This document shows positions 6,324 through 14,142 of a stretch of 15,645 nucleotides of DNA, in pieces (the stretch's first letter is position 1; every line of letters begins with the position of its first letter). Made by a program: the position numbers and the translations under genes. Source of the stretch: Stenotrophomonas sp. (GTDB lineage Bacteria > Pseudomonadota > Gammaproteobacteria > Xanthomonadales > Xanthomonadaceae); assembly GCA_003510825.1 (NCBI GenBank), contig DOKO01000333.1, positions 1 to 15,645 on the forward strand, in the 5' to 3' direction. Under the pieces are notes generated by a model. The model saw nothing but the letters and a program-made list of their open reading frames with translations. It had not been told where the DNA came from and searched no databases.

Positions 6324-9300
6324 ATGCACGCAACGCACCTCACTCACCGCATCCTTGCGCTTTCCTTGGCTGCCGCATTGGCCGCGCCCGTGTCCACTGT
6401 CCATGCACAGCAGGTGGTCGCTGATGGTGATGAGCAGACCCCGGCGGCCGGTGACTACACCACGACCGATCCGGTTGAGCCGGGCAATACCGCAGGCTAC
6501 GCGTTCCATGCCATCCACGGCGGCACGCTCATTCCTGTCGGTGAGGTCCATCTGCGCACCGAAGGCATGCGTGCCGCCGCGGCACGCGCAGAAGGCACGG
6601 CCAGCCGCATCGAGCTGCAGAAGGGCAGCGTCACCACCACTGGCTTCGGCGCCGCAGGCCTGTCGGCCGCCAATGGCGGGCAGGTACATGCCCGTAGTAC
6701 CCGCATCGAGACCTTCGGCACCGAATCCAATGGTGCCGAGGCCACCGATGGCGATCTGCTGCTCGAGGGTGTTCACATCACCACGCATGGCCCGCTCTCC
6801 TACGGAGTTTCGGTCAAGGGCAGCAGCACCGCGCGCGTGGTCGACAGCGTGATCGAGGTCAACGCCCAGTCGCACGGGCTGGATGTGGACGGCGGCAGCG
6901 TGGTGGCAGAACGCACCCGCATCGACATGGCCGGGTCCGGCGTGGGCGTTGCCGTGGCCAATGGCGGAGATGTTCACCTGCGGTCGGTGCAGATCAACGG
7001 GCTGGGGGCGGGCGGGCAGGGCGTGCGCGTGGGTCCGGGCAGGCTGGTCATGGACGATGTGGACATCCGCCTCGGCCATGACCGCTCTGGGGCAGGAATC
7101 CTGCTGGCCGGTGATGTTGAAATGCGCGGTGGCAGCATCCACGTCGCAGGCAAAGACAGCCTGGCGGTGAGCTTTGCCATGAGCGGAGGAGGGAGCCTGC
7201 TGCTGGACGGCGTGGACGTGTCCAGCGACTTCGGCATTGGCATGACCGAAGGCTCCGTGCTCAACATGGTCAGCAGTCGCCTCGTGACCGGCCGGTACGG
7301 TATCGACATCAACCAGCGCGATGGCGTGGCCAGGGTGGTGGGCTCGTCAATCACTACTGCCAATGGTGATGGCATCAGCATGATGAGCAGGGGCGAACTG
7401 GAACTGGAAAGCTCGCAGGTGAGCGCCGATGGTGTCGACAGCAGTGCGGTTTCGCTGAGGGATGGCACTGCGCAGATTGCCAACAGCCGGTTGCATACAC
7501 GGGGCGAAAACGGCCACAGCTTGGATGCAGATGGCGGCGTTGGCCGCAGCCCGCAGGTGACGGCCACGAGGACCGACATCATCACCGAAGGGACCGGCGC
7601 GATCGGAGCAGTCGCGCAAGGCGGGGGCGCCGTGGATCTGGCCGACAGCGTAGTGAGCACCACGGGCGCCAACGCGCACGGTGTGCTGTCCGCTGGCAGC
7701 GGCGGAATCACGCTTGCCGGCACCCATGTACGCACTGAAGGTGAGGGCGCCTGGGCCGCGGTGGTCACCGATGGGGGGCGCCTGCAGATCGACGGCGGGT
7801 CGCTGGCCAGCGCGCAGCACGGCGGTGTGTGGCTGCGCAGCAGCCGCGATGCGCACCTCACCCTGGGCAATGGCGCCATCGTGTCCGGCGGCAATGGCAT
7901 CGCGCTGGCCTTGGATGCTGCGGTGGCCGGTCGGTTCGACGTGGTGCTGAAAGGCGGCTCGCAGATGATCGGCGATCTGGTCATCAGTCCGGACGATGAG
8001 GCTGCCGGGCTGGTGCCACAATCGGAAGTGCATGCGCGCCTCAGCGAGGGTTCGCTGTGGAAGGGCAGCACGTCGTTGCTGCACCGCCTGGTGCTGGACG
8101 GGGGCAGCCACTGGCAGCTTGCCGGCGATACGAGGGTGGGCGAACTGCAGGTGCGCGACAGTGTGGTGGAACTGTCCGATGGCCGCGTCAACGGCTTCAA
8201 CATTCTCACCATCGATGGTGACCTGCACAGCGAGGCGGCGACGTTCGTCTTCAACGGGGCGCTGGCCGGCGATGGTGCGGCCATCGACCGCCTGCATGTG
8301 CGCGGCGATGCCAGCGGCGATGCGCAGGTCCGCGTCAACAATATCGGCGGCATCGGTGCACCCACCACCGATGGCATCGCGCTGGTGCAGATCGATGGCG
8401 CTTCGCTGGCGAGCTACTCGCTGGCAGGGCGCGCGGTGGCCGGTTCCCATGAGTACTTCCTGTTCCAGGGCAGCCGCAGCAACCCGGCCGATGGCCACTG
8501 GTACCTGCGTTCGGAATGGCGCGAACATTGCGCGCTGTATCCGGCCGCGCCCGAGTGCGTGGTGGACCCCGGCCCGGACCCTATTGACGGGGGCGGGGGC
8601 GGCCCCGGTGATGACCACGAAGACGCGTTGGACCCGCCGCCGGTACTGCGTCCGGAGGCCGGTACCTACCTGGCCAACCAGGCGGCGGCCGCGGCCATGT
8701 TCGCGCACGGTGTGCACGACCGCCGCGGAACGCTGGGACGCGGCGGGCAACGCACGGCCTGGGCACGCGTGGCGCGCAGCTCACCGGACATGCGCGCCGT
8801 GGGCGGCCAATTGCAGGTGGAGGGCAACACCCGCGTGCTGCAGGTGGGCAGCGACCTGCTGTGGGCAGGCAATACCGCGTTCGGCGTGATGCTGGGCACC
8901 GGCCATGCCGACAGCAGCGCGCAATCGCAGCTGACCGGCTACAGCGCCCGTGGGCGCGTGCGCGGCGCTGCACTCGGCGTCTATGCCACCTGGTTGCAGG
9001 ACGGTGACGGCCTGCAGGGTGCCTATCTGGACAGCAGCCTGCAGCGTGGCCGTTTCCACAACCGCGTGCAGGGCATTGGCCTGCAGCGCGAGCAGTATGC
9101 ATCGCGTAACGTCCACGCCTCGCTGGAGGGCGGCTACACGCTGGCGGCATGGCAGGGTGCAGCGGCCTCGGTTCATCTGCAGCCAGGCATGCAGGTACAG
9201 CACGTTCGCCATCGCGCCGGGCGTCATGTGGAAAGCAACGGTACCGAGGTGACCCATGCGGATGGCAGTGCCACGCAGGCGCGCGTGGGCATGCGGGTCT

Positions 9301-9560
9301 TCGCCCTGCACGAGGACCGCGGCCGCGTGCTGCAGCCCTATGTGGCGGTCAACTGGCTGCGCAGCCACGGCGCGCAGTCGCTGGATCTCAATGGTGTGCG
9401 GCAGCGCGGCAACGTTCCACGCAGCCGCTACGACCTGCAGGCCGGTATCGATCTCGGCCTGCAGGGACGCTGGGGCATGTGGGCAGGCGTAGGCCTGCAG
9501 CACGGTGGCCACGGCTACCGCGATCTGGCACTGCAGATGGGTCTGCGTCACGCGTGGTGA
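6324..9560 (+). CDS. Autotransporter 1: beta-helix passenger, autochaperone segment and C-terminal barrel
   Basis: This 1078-residue type Va secreted protein has a passenger that should be displayed on the cell surface by its own outer-membrane barrel. The ATG at 6324 follows GGAGG (6311-6315) and opens a signal peptide ending STVHA at residue 28; upstream in-frame starts are disfavoured. Residues about 30-620 are Gly/Val/Ser/Thr-rich repeats of about 20-25 residues, for example TRIETFGTESNGAEATDG, the pattern of a right-handed beta-helix of the pertactin/AIDA kind. An autochaperone-like segment follows at about 640-725, with VRVNNIGGIGAPTTDG and a WYLRSEW ending. A linker contains CALYPAAPEC (Cys736, Cys745), the only mature cysteines, then Asp/Pro/Gly-rich sequence. 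The barrel (about 776-1078) ends in RHAW, an aromatic outer-membrane signal. No protease motif is seen, so an adhesin is more likely than an enzyme. Confidence 0.87.
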   Translation: MHATHLTHRILALSLAAALAAPVSTVHAQQVVADGDEQTPAAGDYTTTDPVEPGNTAGYAFHAIHGGTLIPVGEVHLRTEGMRAAAARAEGTASRIELQKGSVTTTGFGAAGLSAANGGQVHARSTRIETFGTESNGAEATDGDLLLEGVHITTHGPLSYGVSVKGSSTARVVDSVIEVNAQSHGLDVDGGSVVAERTRIDMAGSGVGVAVANGGDVHLRSVQINGLGAGGQGVRVGPGRLVMDDVDIRLGHDRSGAGILLAGDVEMRGGSIHVAGKDSLAVSFAMSGGGSLLLDGVDVSSDFGIGMTEGSVLNMVSSRLVTGRYGIDINQRDGVARVVGSSITTANGDGISMMSRGELELESSQVSADGVDSSAVSLRDGTAQIANSRLHTRGENGHSLDADGGVGRSPQVTATRTDIITEGTGAIGAVAQGGGAVDLADSVVSTTGANAHGVLSAGSGGITLAGTHVRTEGEGAWAAVVTDGGRLQIDGGSLASAQHGGVWLRSSRDAHLTLGNGAIVSGGNGIALALDAAVAGRFDVVLKGGSQMIGDLVISPDDEAAGLVPQSEVHARLSEGSLWKGSTSLLHRLVLDGGSHWQLAGDTRVGELQVRDSVVELSDGRVNGFNILTIDGDLHSEAATFVFNGALAGDGAAIDRLHVRGDASGDAQVRVNNIGGIGAPTTDGIALVQIDGASLASYSLAGRAVAGSHEYFLFQGSRSNPADGHWYLRSEWREHCALYPAAPECVVDPGPDPIDGGGGGPGDDHEDALDPPPVLRPEAGTYLANQAAAAAMFAHGVHDRRGTLGRGGQRTAWARVARSSPDMRAVGGQLQVEGNTRVLQVGSDLLWAGNTAFGVMLGTGHADSSAQSQLTGYSARGRVRGAALGVYATWLQDGDGLQGAYLDSSLQRGRFHNRVQGIGLQREQYASRNVHASLEGGYTLAAWQGAAASVHLQPGMQVQHVRHRAGRHVESNGTEVTHADGSATQARVGMRVFALHEDRGRVLQPYVAVNWLRSHGAQSLDLNGVRQRGNVPRSRYDLQAGIDLGLQGRWGMWAGVGLQHGGHGYRDLALQMGLRHAW

Positions 9561-9795
9561 TGGCCCGATGTCGGGAGGACCTGAATTGGTTCGCAGCTCA
9601 AAGCTGCCTGCACACGCCGTTCAGGTAGCTGATACGCTGGGCTCAAGTTCCCTTAACGAATCCTTTATCTGTCGCTTTTGACTCGCTTTTTGAAACTTCT
9701 TGCATGTCATCTGTCGCCACGTCCGGACACAGTGGTGACCGTCAAGCAGGCTTTGCCAGAGCCGCCCAGCCGGTAACTCATCAAGGAGACTCATC
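9561..9795 (+). promoter_or_regulatory. Inter-autotransporter region with hairpin and AT-rich promoter candidate
   Basis: A stem AGCTGCCTG (9602-9610) pairs with CAGGTAGCT (9622-9630) with one G-U wobble, 41 bp after autotransporter 1. An AT-rich stretch at about 9645-9710 follows, unusual in this G+C-rich window, with TTGACT at 9678-9683 as a possible -35 box. The hexamer 17 bp later (TGCATG) is a poor -10. A CTCAAGTT motif at 9642-9649 recalls a sigma-28 -35 element, but no GCCGATAA partner is present. The layout suggests that autotransporter 2 has its own promoter. Confidence 0.35.
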
Positions 9796-12141
9796 ATGAT
9801 TGCGTTGCAGCCCCGTCATCTTTCCCTCGCCCTCACCGCCGCCGTGCTCGCCTATGCCAGCCTGGCCGATGCGCATGCCGGTGTTGTCCTGCCCGGGCAA
9901 AGCGAACGCGTGAATGCCGGTGCGCCGGCCGAGCAGTGGACCGTGGGTGAAGGCGCGACGCTGGTTCTGCAGCCGGGTGCCGTCGCCAATCGTGTGCAGG
10001 TGAGTGCGGGCGGACAGCTGATCATGAATGCGGCCAGCGTGGATGACGCAGCGGGCGGTGTAACGCTGGTCGGCGCGACGGCAACGATCTCGCGTTCCAC
10101 CGTCAATTCGTCGTCGACGTCTGTCAATGGTTTTGCCCTGGACCTGACCACGGGTGCGGGCAACGTAGCGTCCACCGCCACGGTGAGCGAAAGCACGCTG
10201 CGTGCGCTGACAACGGCCGTACGCATGGCCCCGAATGCCTCTCTGGACCTGTCGGCCACGCGCGTGGAAGCCGGCGTGACCGGTATTTACGCCTTCGGCG
10301 GTACGTTGAAGATTGCCGATGGCAGCCATATCGAAGGCGGCACGCATGCGCTGCGGATGCGCCTGGGCAGCAGCGGCCATGATGTGGCCGCGCAGGTGGA
10401 CATCGATGGCTCGACGCTGGTCGGCACGACGGGCCCGGCCATCCTCGTTACCGGCGATTCCGGCGCAGGTGCGTCCAGCGAGGTCTACCTCTCGGTGAGC
10501 AACGGCAGCCAGCTCATCGGTGGCAACGGCAACGTGCTGGAAGTGTCGAAGTTGAACGCCACCTCCATCGCCCCGACCGCCCATCTCGATGTGCAGGGCA
10601 GCGACCTCAACGGCAACATCGTGGTCGCTGGCGACGGCAGCCAGGCGCATGTCGCGCTGTCCAACGGCGGTAGCATCACCGGCACCTTCAGCAACGTCAG
10701 CAGCGCGACGCTGGACGACGGTGGACGCTGGCAGCTGACCGGCAACAGTGACGTCGGTGCGCTCACCGTCAACGACGGCGGCGTGGTCGCGCTGGGCGAT
10801 GGCACCGCGTTCCACACGCTCAGCGTGGATACCTTCACGGGCAATGGCGGCACCGTGGTGTTCAACACCGTGCTGGGCGACGATGCTTCCCGCACGGATT
10901 TCCTGCACGTCACCGGTGATACCCAGGGCACGGCCAAGGTGGCGGTGAACAACGTGGGCGGTGCAGGCGCGCAGACCGTGAACGGCATCGAGCTGATCCG
11001 TGTGGATGGTGCATCGGATGGGCAGTTCGATCTGGCCGGCCGCGCGGTGGGCGGGCAGTACGAGTACTTCCTGCACAAGGGCGGTGTGGCGGGCGGCGCG
11101 GGCAACTGGTACCTGCGCTCGCAGCTGCCGACCACGCCGGACCCGTGCGAGGCCGATCCGAGCCTGCCGGGGTGCACGCCGATCGATCCGGTCGATCCGG
11201 TGGACCCCATCGATCCGCAACCGGTGCTGCGCCCTGAGGGCGGCGCCTATCTGGCCAACCTGACCGCCGCGCAGAACATGTTCGCGCTGGGTTACCACGA
11301 TCGCCAGGCCGGCCAGAACGGTGGCCGCGGCTGGGCCCGGGTGGACGGTTCGCGCACTGGCTTTGATGCGGTCAGCCGCCAGCTGGATGTGCGTGGCAGC
11401 AGCCAGGCCTTGAGCGTGGGCGCAGACCTGCTGCGCGGCGACGGCGGCAGCGCATTCGGCGTGATGCTGTCCAGCGGCAATGCCAGCAGCACCTCGACCA
11501 ATGCACTGACCGGCTACTACGCCCGCGGCAAGGTGAAGGGCGAAGCGCTGGGCGTGTATGGCACCTGGCGCGCGGCGCATGCCGATCCGTATGCCGGCCT
11601 GTACGTGGATGGCTCGCTGCAGCGTGCGCAGTTCCGTAATCGCGTGGAAGGCGTGGCGCTCACCCCGGAACGCTATGACAGCAAGGCCTGGCAGGGTGCA
11701 GTGGAAGCCGGCTACGCGCTGCGCCTGGGCGGCGACGCCAGCGGTGGTCTGTTCCTGGAACCGCAGCTGCAGGTGGGCTACAACCGCTGGGACAACCTGC
11801 GCCACACCGAGGCCAACGGCACGGTGGTGACCACGCGCGACGCCGATGGTGTGTTCGGCCGCGCCGGTGTGCGCCTGTCCGGTGTCACCCGTTGGGGCAA
11901 TGGCGCAGCCGACGTGCAGCCGTATGTTGCCGCGCATTGGCTGCACCAGCGCTCGGCCTCCAGCGTGCTGATGGACGATGAGCAGGTGGATGCACGCATC
12001 CCGCGCAGCCGTGGTGAGTTCAGTGCCGGTGCCTCGCTGAAGTTCGCCGGCGGCCTGGGCGCCTGGGGCGGCCTGTCGCTGCAGCGTGGCTCGGGCTACC
12101 ACCAGACCAGCGCCCAGGTGGGCGTCAGCTACAGCTGGTAA
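9796..12141 (+). CDS. Autotransporter 2: shorter beta-helix passenger with a paralogous barrel
   Basis: This 781-residue autotransporter starts after AAGGAG (9783-9788). Its signal peptide ends LADAHA near residue 27. The passenger (about 28-360) is Val/Ser/Thr/Gly-rich beta-helix-like sequence, some 300 residues shorter than in autotransporter 1. The autochaperone segment (about 350-435) parallels its neighbour closely: VAVNNVGGAGAQTVNG against VRVNNIGGIGAPTTDG. The linker holds CEADPSLPGC (Cys451, Cys460), the only cysteines in the protein, then a PIDPVDPVDPIDP repeat. The barrel begins at PVLRPEGGAYLAN (about 479) and ends VGVSYSW; it is 303 residues long, the same as in autotransporter 1. 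Shared blocks include NRVEGVALTPERYDS and IPRSRGEF. The two genes are evidently paralogues. No enzymatic motif is seen; a surface adhesin or biofilm role is inferred from the family. Confidence 0.87.
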   Translation: MIALQPRHLSLALTAAVLAYASLADAHAGVVLPGQSERVNAGAPAEQWTVGEGATLVLQPGAVANRVQVSAGGQLIMNAASVDDAAGGVTLVGATATISRSTVNSSSTSVNGFALDLTTGAGNVASTATVSESTLRALTTAVRMAPNASLDLSATRVEAGVTGIYAFGGTLKIADGSHIEGGTHALRMRLGSSGHDVAAQVDIDGSTLVGTTGPAILVTGDSGAGASSEVYLSVSNGSQLIGGNGNVLEVSKLNATSIAPTAHLDVQGSDLNGNIVVAGDGSQAHVALSNGGSITGTFSNVSSATLDDGGRWQLTGNSDVGALTVNDGGVVALGDGTAFHTLSVDTFTGNGGTVVFNTVLGDDASRTDFLHVTGDTQGTAKVAVNNVGGAGAQTVNGIELIRVDGASDGQFDLAGRAVGGQYEYFLHKGGVAGGAGNWYLRSQLPTTPDPCEADPSLPGCTPIDPVDPVDPIDPQPVLRPEGGAYLANLTAAQNMFALGYHDRQAGQNGGRGWARVDGSRTGFDAVSRQLDVRGSSQALSVGADLLRGDGGSAFGVMLSSGNASSTSTNALTGYYARGKVKGEALGVYGTWRAAHADPYAGLYVDGSLQRAQFRNRVEGVALTPERYDSKAWQGAVEAGYALRLGGDASGGLFLEPQLQVGYNRWDNLRHTEANGTVVTTRDADGVFGRAGVRLSGVTRWGNGAADVQPYVAAHWLHQRSASSVLMDDEQVDARIPRSRGEFSAGASLKFAGGLGAWGGLSLQRGSGYHQTSAQVGVSYSW

Positions 12142-12148
12142 ACCACCT

Positions 12149-12187
12149 GGGGTCGGATCCCTTTGCAACGCAAAGGGCTCTGACCCC
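12149..12187. terminator. 39-nt palindromic repeat, copy B; likely bidirectional terminator
   Basis: This copy has the same length, AAC loop and 3' arm as copy A at 6167-6205. The arms pair at 16 of 18 positions with one further G-U wobble. The inner stem CCCTTTGC/GCAAAGGG is perfect here, giving a longer uninterrupted stem than copy A. It lies 7 bp past the stop of autotransporter 2 and 13 bp from the stop of the convergent minus-strand gene, an ideal place for a two-way transcript end. Confidence 0.6.
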
Positions 12188-12200
12188 ATCTGCGTATCCC

Positions 12201-12623
12201 TCACGCTGCGTGCAGCTGCAGATCCACGTACTCGGCCAACGCGCGGCAGGCAAACAGAATCCCTTCGCGCGCGCCATCGCCCACCTGTTCTTCTTCATCG
12301 CCATCCACGCGCGTGCGTTCGATGGCGTGCAGCAGTTCCAGCAGGAAGGTCTGCCCGGCATTGGCGCGGTCGATGCGGGCCAGGGCCATGCTCTGGCCGG
12401 GGGTGTGGCCATCGTTCGGCCACGGCTGGCCGTTGGCCGCTTCCACCTGGCGAATGCGGCGCAGGCAGTTCAGCACCGTGATGCTCTCGGGCGCGCGTTC
12501 GGGGGCGTTGGCGGCATCGGTGGCGGCCAGCGCGATCTCCAGCATGCGCGCCAGATCATCGGGCAGGCGCGTGGCGGCTTCGCCCAGGGTGGCGAACAGG
12601 AAGGGGTACTTGGTCGTAGTCAT
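12201..12623 (-). CDS. Uncharacterised small soluble protein (unrecognised)
   Basis: I do not recognise this 140-residue protein. The ATG at 12623 is chosen because AAGGA lies 7 bp upstream; an ATG 33 bp earlier lacks this. No signal peptide or membrane segment is visible. The N-terminus is FLFATLGEAATRLPDDLARM. The rest looks mainly helical, with acidic stretches such as RTRVDGDEEEQVGDGAREG and two cysteines (in VLNCLRRI and LFACRALAEY). The gene is convergent with autotransporter 2 across palindrome B. Upstream lies a large inverted repeat. Codon use is like that of the neighbours, with strong third-position G/C, so it is probably a real resident gene. Confidence 0.7.
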   Translation of the reverse strand: MTTTKYPFLFATLGEAATRLPDDLARMLEIALAATDAANAPERAPESITVLNCLRRIRQVEAANGQPWPNDGHTPGQSMALARIDRANAGQTFLLELLHAIERTRVDGDEEEQVGDGAREGILFACRALAEYVDLQLHAA

Positions 12624-12690
12624 CTCGGCGTCCTTGTGCATGAAGCAGGACGCCATCCGCGCTTAACAGCGGGTGGCGGACGGTGCGTGG

Positions 12691-12852
12691 TTGCAATACC
12701 GGTGGTAACACTGCGAAACGCCGGCGGGCACGAGGCCCCCACGCACCGCCCGCCATAGAGGCGCGGACGGATTGCCAGCCGGCGCCGCGCACAGGGGATG
12801 CACGACGCCGGCAGGCAAGCGTAAACAACAGTGTTACCAAACGGGATTGCAA
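12691..12852. repeat. Inverted-repeat element with ~23-bp ends
   Basis: The left end (12691-12713) begins TTGCAAT and finishes TGGTAACACTG. The right end (12829-12852) is its reverse complement apart from two mismatches and one 1-nt gap. The 115 bp between carry no gene. Weaker symmetry seems to continue outward (GGGTGGC motifs) and inward. It could be a small MITE-like element, a pair of regulator sites upstream of the 12201-12623 gene, or a structured RNA. I see no clear target-site duplication. Confidence 0.55.
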
Positions 12853-12999
12853 GCCCGTGCCACCCGTTGTCGGTGGCACGCCGAGGATGGCCGGGAAGCG
12901 CCCGCAGCCCAATGAGGAAAGTTGGAAAAGTAGAAAAGCTACGAATGCTTTCAGTGCAGCCGCAGCGGCCGTAAACGCGTGCGGATCGCGACAGCTGCT

Positions 13000-13068
13000 G
13001 TAGAGCCGAGCCTATGCTCGGCTGCTTCTTGCGCGGGCGCGTCAGCCGAGCGTGGGCTCGGCTCTGCA
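13000..13068. repeat. REP-like (SMAG-type) inverted pair
   Basis: Unit 1 (13000-13025) starts GTAG and has the stem AGCCGAGC (13004-13011) with GCTCGGCT (13016-13023) around a 4-nt loop. Unit 2 (13042-13068) is the same 8-bp stem in inverted orientation with loop GTGG; its head is GCAG in place of GTAG. Head-outward dimers of GTAG palindromes are typical of SMAG/REP sequences. The pair lies 16 bp past the stop of the DUF805 gene at 13085. Confidence 0.75.
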
Positions 13069-13084
13069 GAAGATGAGAACGGCT

Positions 13085-13477
13085 CTAGCGTGGCGCAGGT
13101 CCATACAGGTTATCGCCCTCTTGGCCGGGGCGAAGCATCTGCAGCAGGACATAAGCGGGTCCCAGCGCAGGGATCATCAACGTAAGGCACAGCCAACCCG
13201 TTTGACCGAGATCCCGAAATCGCCGCGCAACAAGCGCATAGAATGGGACGACGCTCAGCATCATGTAGCCAAACCAGATGTACGCAATCAGGTCGGTCGG
13301 TCGCATGCCTTCTGCGAGGGCGCTGGGAGGGACTTGGCGGGAGGTGTATGCCGCTATGCCAATGATCGAAATGTTCACCAGGAGCTGCAGAAGGAAGAAG
13401 AGCCAGAATTCCCGTCTTGATGACCGCCCTTTGAAACAGGCGAACAAGCGGAAGGGTCGCAGTGCAAGTTTGATCAT
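13085..13477 (-). CDS. DUF805 family small inner-membrane protein (second copy)
   Basis: This 130-residue membrane protein has the two DUF805 signatures: KGRSSRREFWLFFL at about residues 16-29 and VARRFRDLGQTGW at about 83-95. Hydrophobic segments lie at about 24-44, 64-84 and 94-113. It differs substantially from the copy at 78-449, so it is not a recent duplicate. No good ribosome-binding site precedes the ATG (the upstream strand is pyrimidine-rich), so the start is less certain. Base composition is visibly lower in G+C than in the fimbrial genes. The function of the family is unknown. Confidence 0.8.
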   Translation of the reverse strand: MIKLALRPFRLFACFKGRSSRREFWLFFLLQLLVNISIIGIAAYTSRQVPPSALAEGMRPTDLIAYIWFGYMMLSVVPFYALVARRFRDLGQTGWLCLTLMIPALGPAYVLLQMLRPGQEGDNLYGPAPR

Positions 13478-13593
13478 GTGAAAGAGGGGAGATGGACCGG
13501 CCGCCGACCATACCGACCCCGTTTTGCGTATGCGATAGGAAAGGTTGCAGATTGACCCGTCTTCAACGCCGTCGCGTCGAACAAGAATCGGGT
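13478..13593 (-). other. Short gap between the DUF805 and lipoprotein genes
   Basis: This 116-bp stretch separates two genes on the same strand. I see no terminator hairpin and no clear promoter. The two genes may or may not share a transcript. Confidence 0.4.
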
Positions 13594-14142
13594 CTAGCGA
13601 CGGCTGGGATCACTTGTCGTGAGCTGGATCTTCTCTGACCTGGCAAAGGTGTCCTGGGCGTCACTCAGCTTCTGTAGATCTGTATCCATGCGCTCGATGG
13701 CGGGTTCCAGACGAGCCAGGATCGATGCGGACTGTTCGGCGGTGTAGCCTGCTGGAAGCTCTGCCAACGTCACCAAGATGGCGAACATGTCTTCGACGCT
13801 CTGAAGTGATGCGAGTAGATGCTGGTGCAGATCAGCTGCCTCTGGGCGATGTGTCAGCTGCTCTGCAGAGGTGCGCTGCTTGACGGCGTCCGTGTGTGCA
13901 GCCTGCAGTCGAAAGCGGAACTTGGAGAGGTCATCCCCATCAGCAATTGCTTCATGGAATTCTTCTGCCAACGGGCTGTCGTTCCACGCATTTACTGTGG
14001 AAATCATGCTGTTCCAGTTTGCTACGTTCTCCTCCAGATAGCGGTCGTTTGAATGGATGTAGCCGCTCGTGTGTGGGATGCGATCACATGCCGCGAGCAG
14101 GACAACTGCCAGGACAAGGAGAAAACGGGTAGTGCATTTCAT
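13594..14142 (-). CDS. Small putative lipoprotein, unrecognised
   Basis: This 182-residue protein starts MKCTTRFLLVLAVVLLAACD, a lipoprotein signal peptide with lipobox LAAC and lipidation at Cys19. The residue after the cysteine is Asp, which in enteric bacteria favours retention in the inner membrane. The mature part is strongly helical and polar, e.g. FRFRLQAAHTDAVKQRTSAE and ARLEPAIERMDTDLQKLSDA, suggesting a helical bundle or coiled coil. An ATG four codons earlier is possible; neither start has a good ribosome-binding site. Longer in-frame extensions would cross the REP region and bury the signal peptide. Local G+C is low for the window (one line of 60 bases counts 45%), hinting at a different origin. 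I cannot name the family. Confidence 0.7.
   Translation of the reverse strand: MKCTTRFLLVLAVVLLAACDRIPHTSGYIHSNDRYLEENVANWNSMISTVNAWNDSPLAEEFHEAIADGDDLSKFRFRLQAAHTDAVKQRTSAEQLTHRPEAADLHQHLLASLQSVEDMFAILVTLAELPAGYTAEQSASILARLEPAIERMDTDLQKLSDAQDTFARSEKIQLTTSDPSRR

Larger units (their letters stand above)
12624..13084. other. 461-bp intergenic region rich in inverted repeats
   Basis: I see no supported gene here. The region holds a ~160-bp inverted-repeat element (12691-12852), a hairpin GTGCCACC/GGTGGCAC with a 7-nt loop (12857-12879), and a REP-like pair (13000-13068). The part next to 12623 must contain the promoter of the minus-strand gene ending at 12201, but no clear -35/-10 pair is found. 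Confidence 0.6.

Noticed and set aside
8589..8599. Two runs of five G separated by one C in the autotransporter 1 linker, as a possible phase-variation tract.
   Set aside because: Runs of five are too short for efficient slippage, and the frame is intact; they simply encode the Gly-rich linker.
9642..9672. Possible sigma-28 (FliA) promoter before autotransporter 2, from CTCAAGTT.
   Set aside because: No GCCGATAA-like -10 at the expected distance; only the -35 half matches.
9781..12204. Long minus-strand open frame (807 codons) opposite autotransporter 2.
   Set aside because: It mirrors the real gene exactly and has shadow-type composition (Ala, His, Gln, Arg, Gly), no signal peptide and no recognisable domain.
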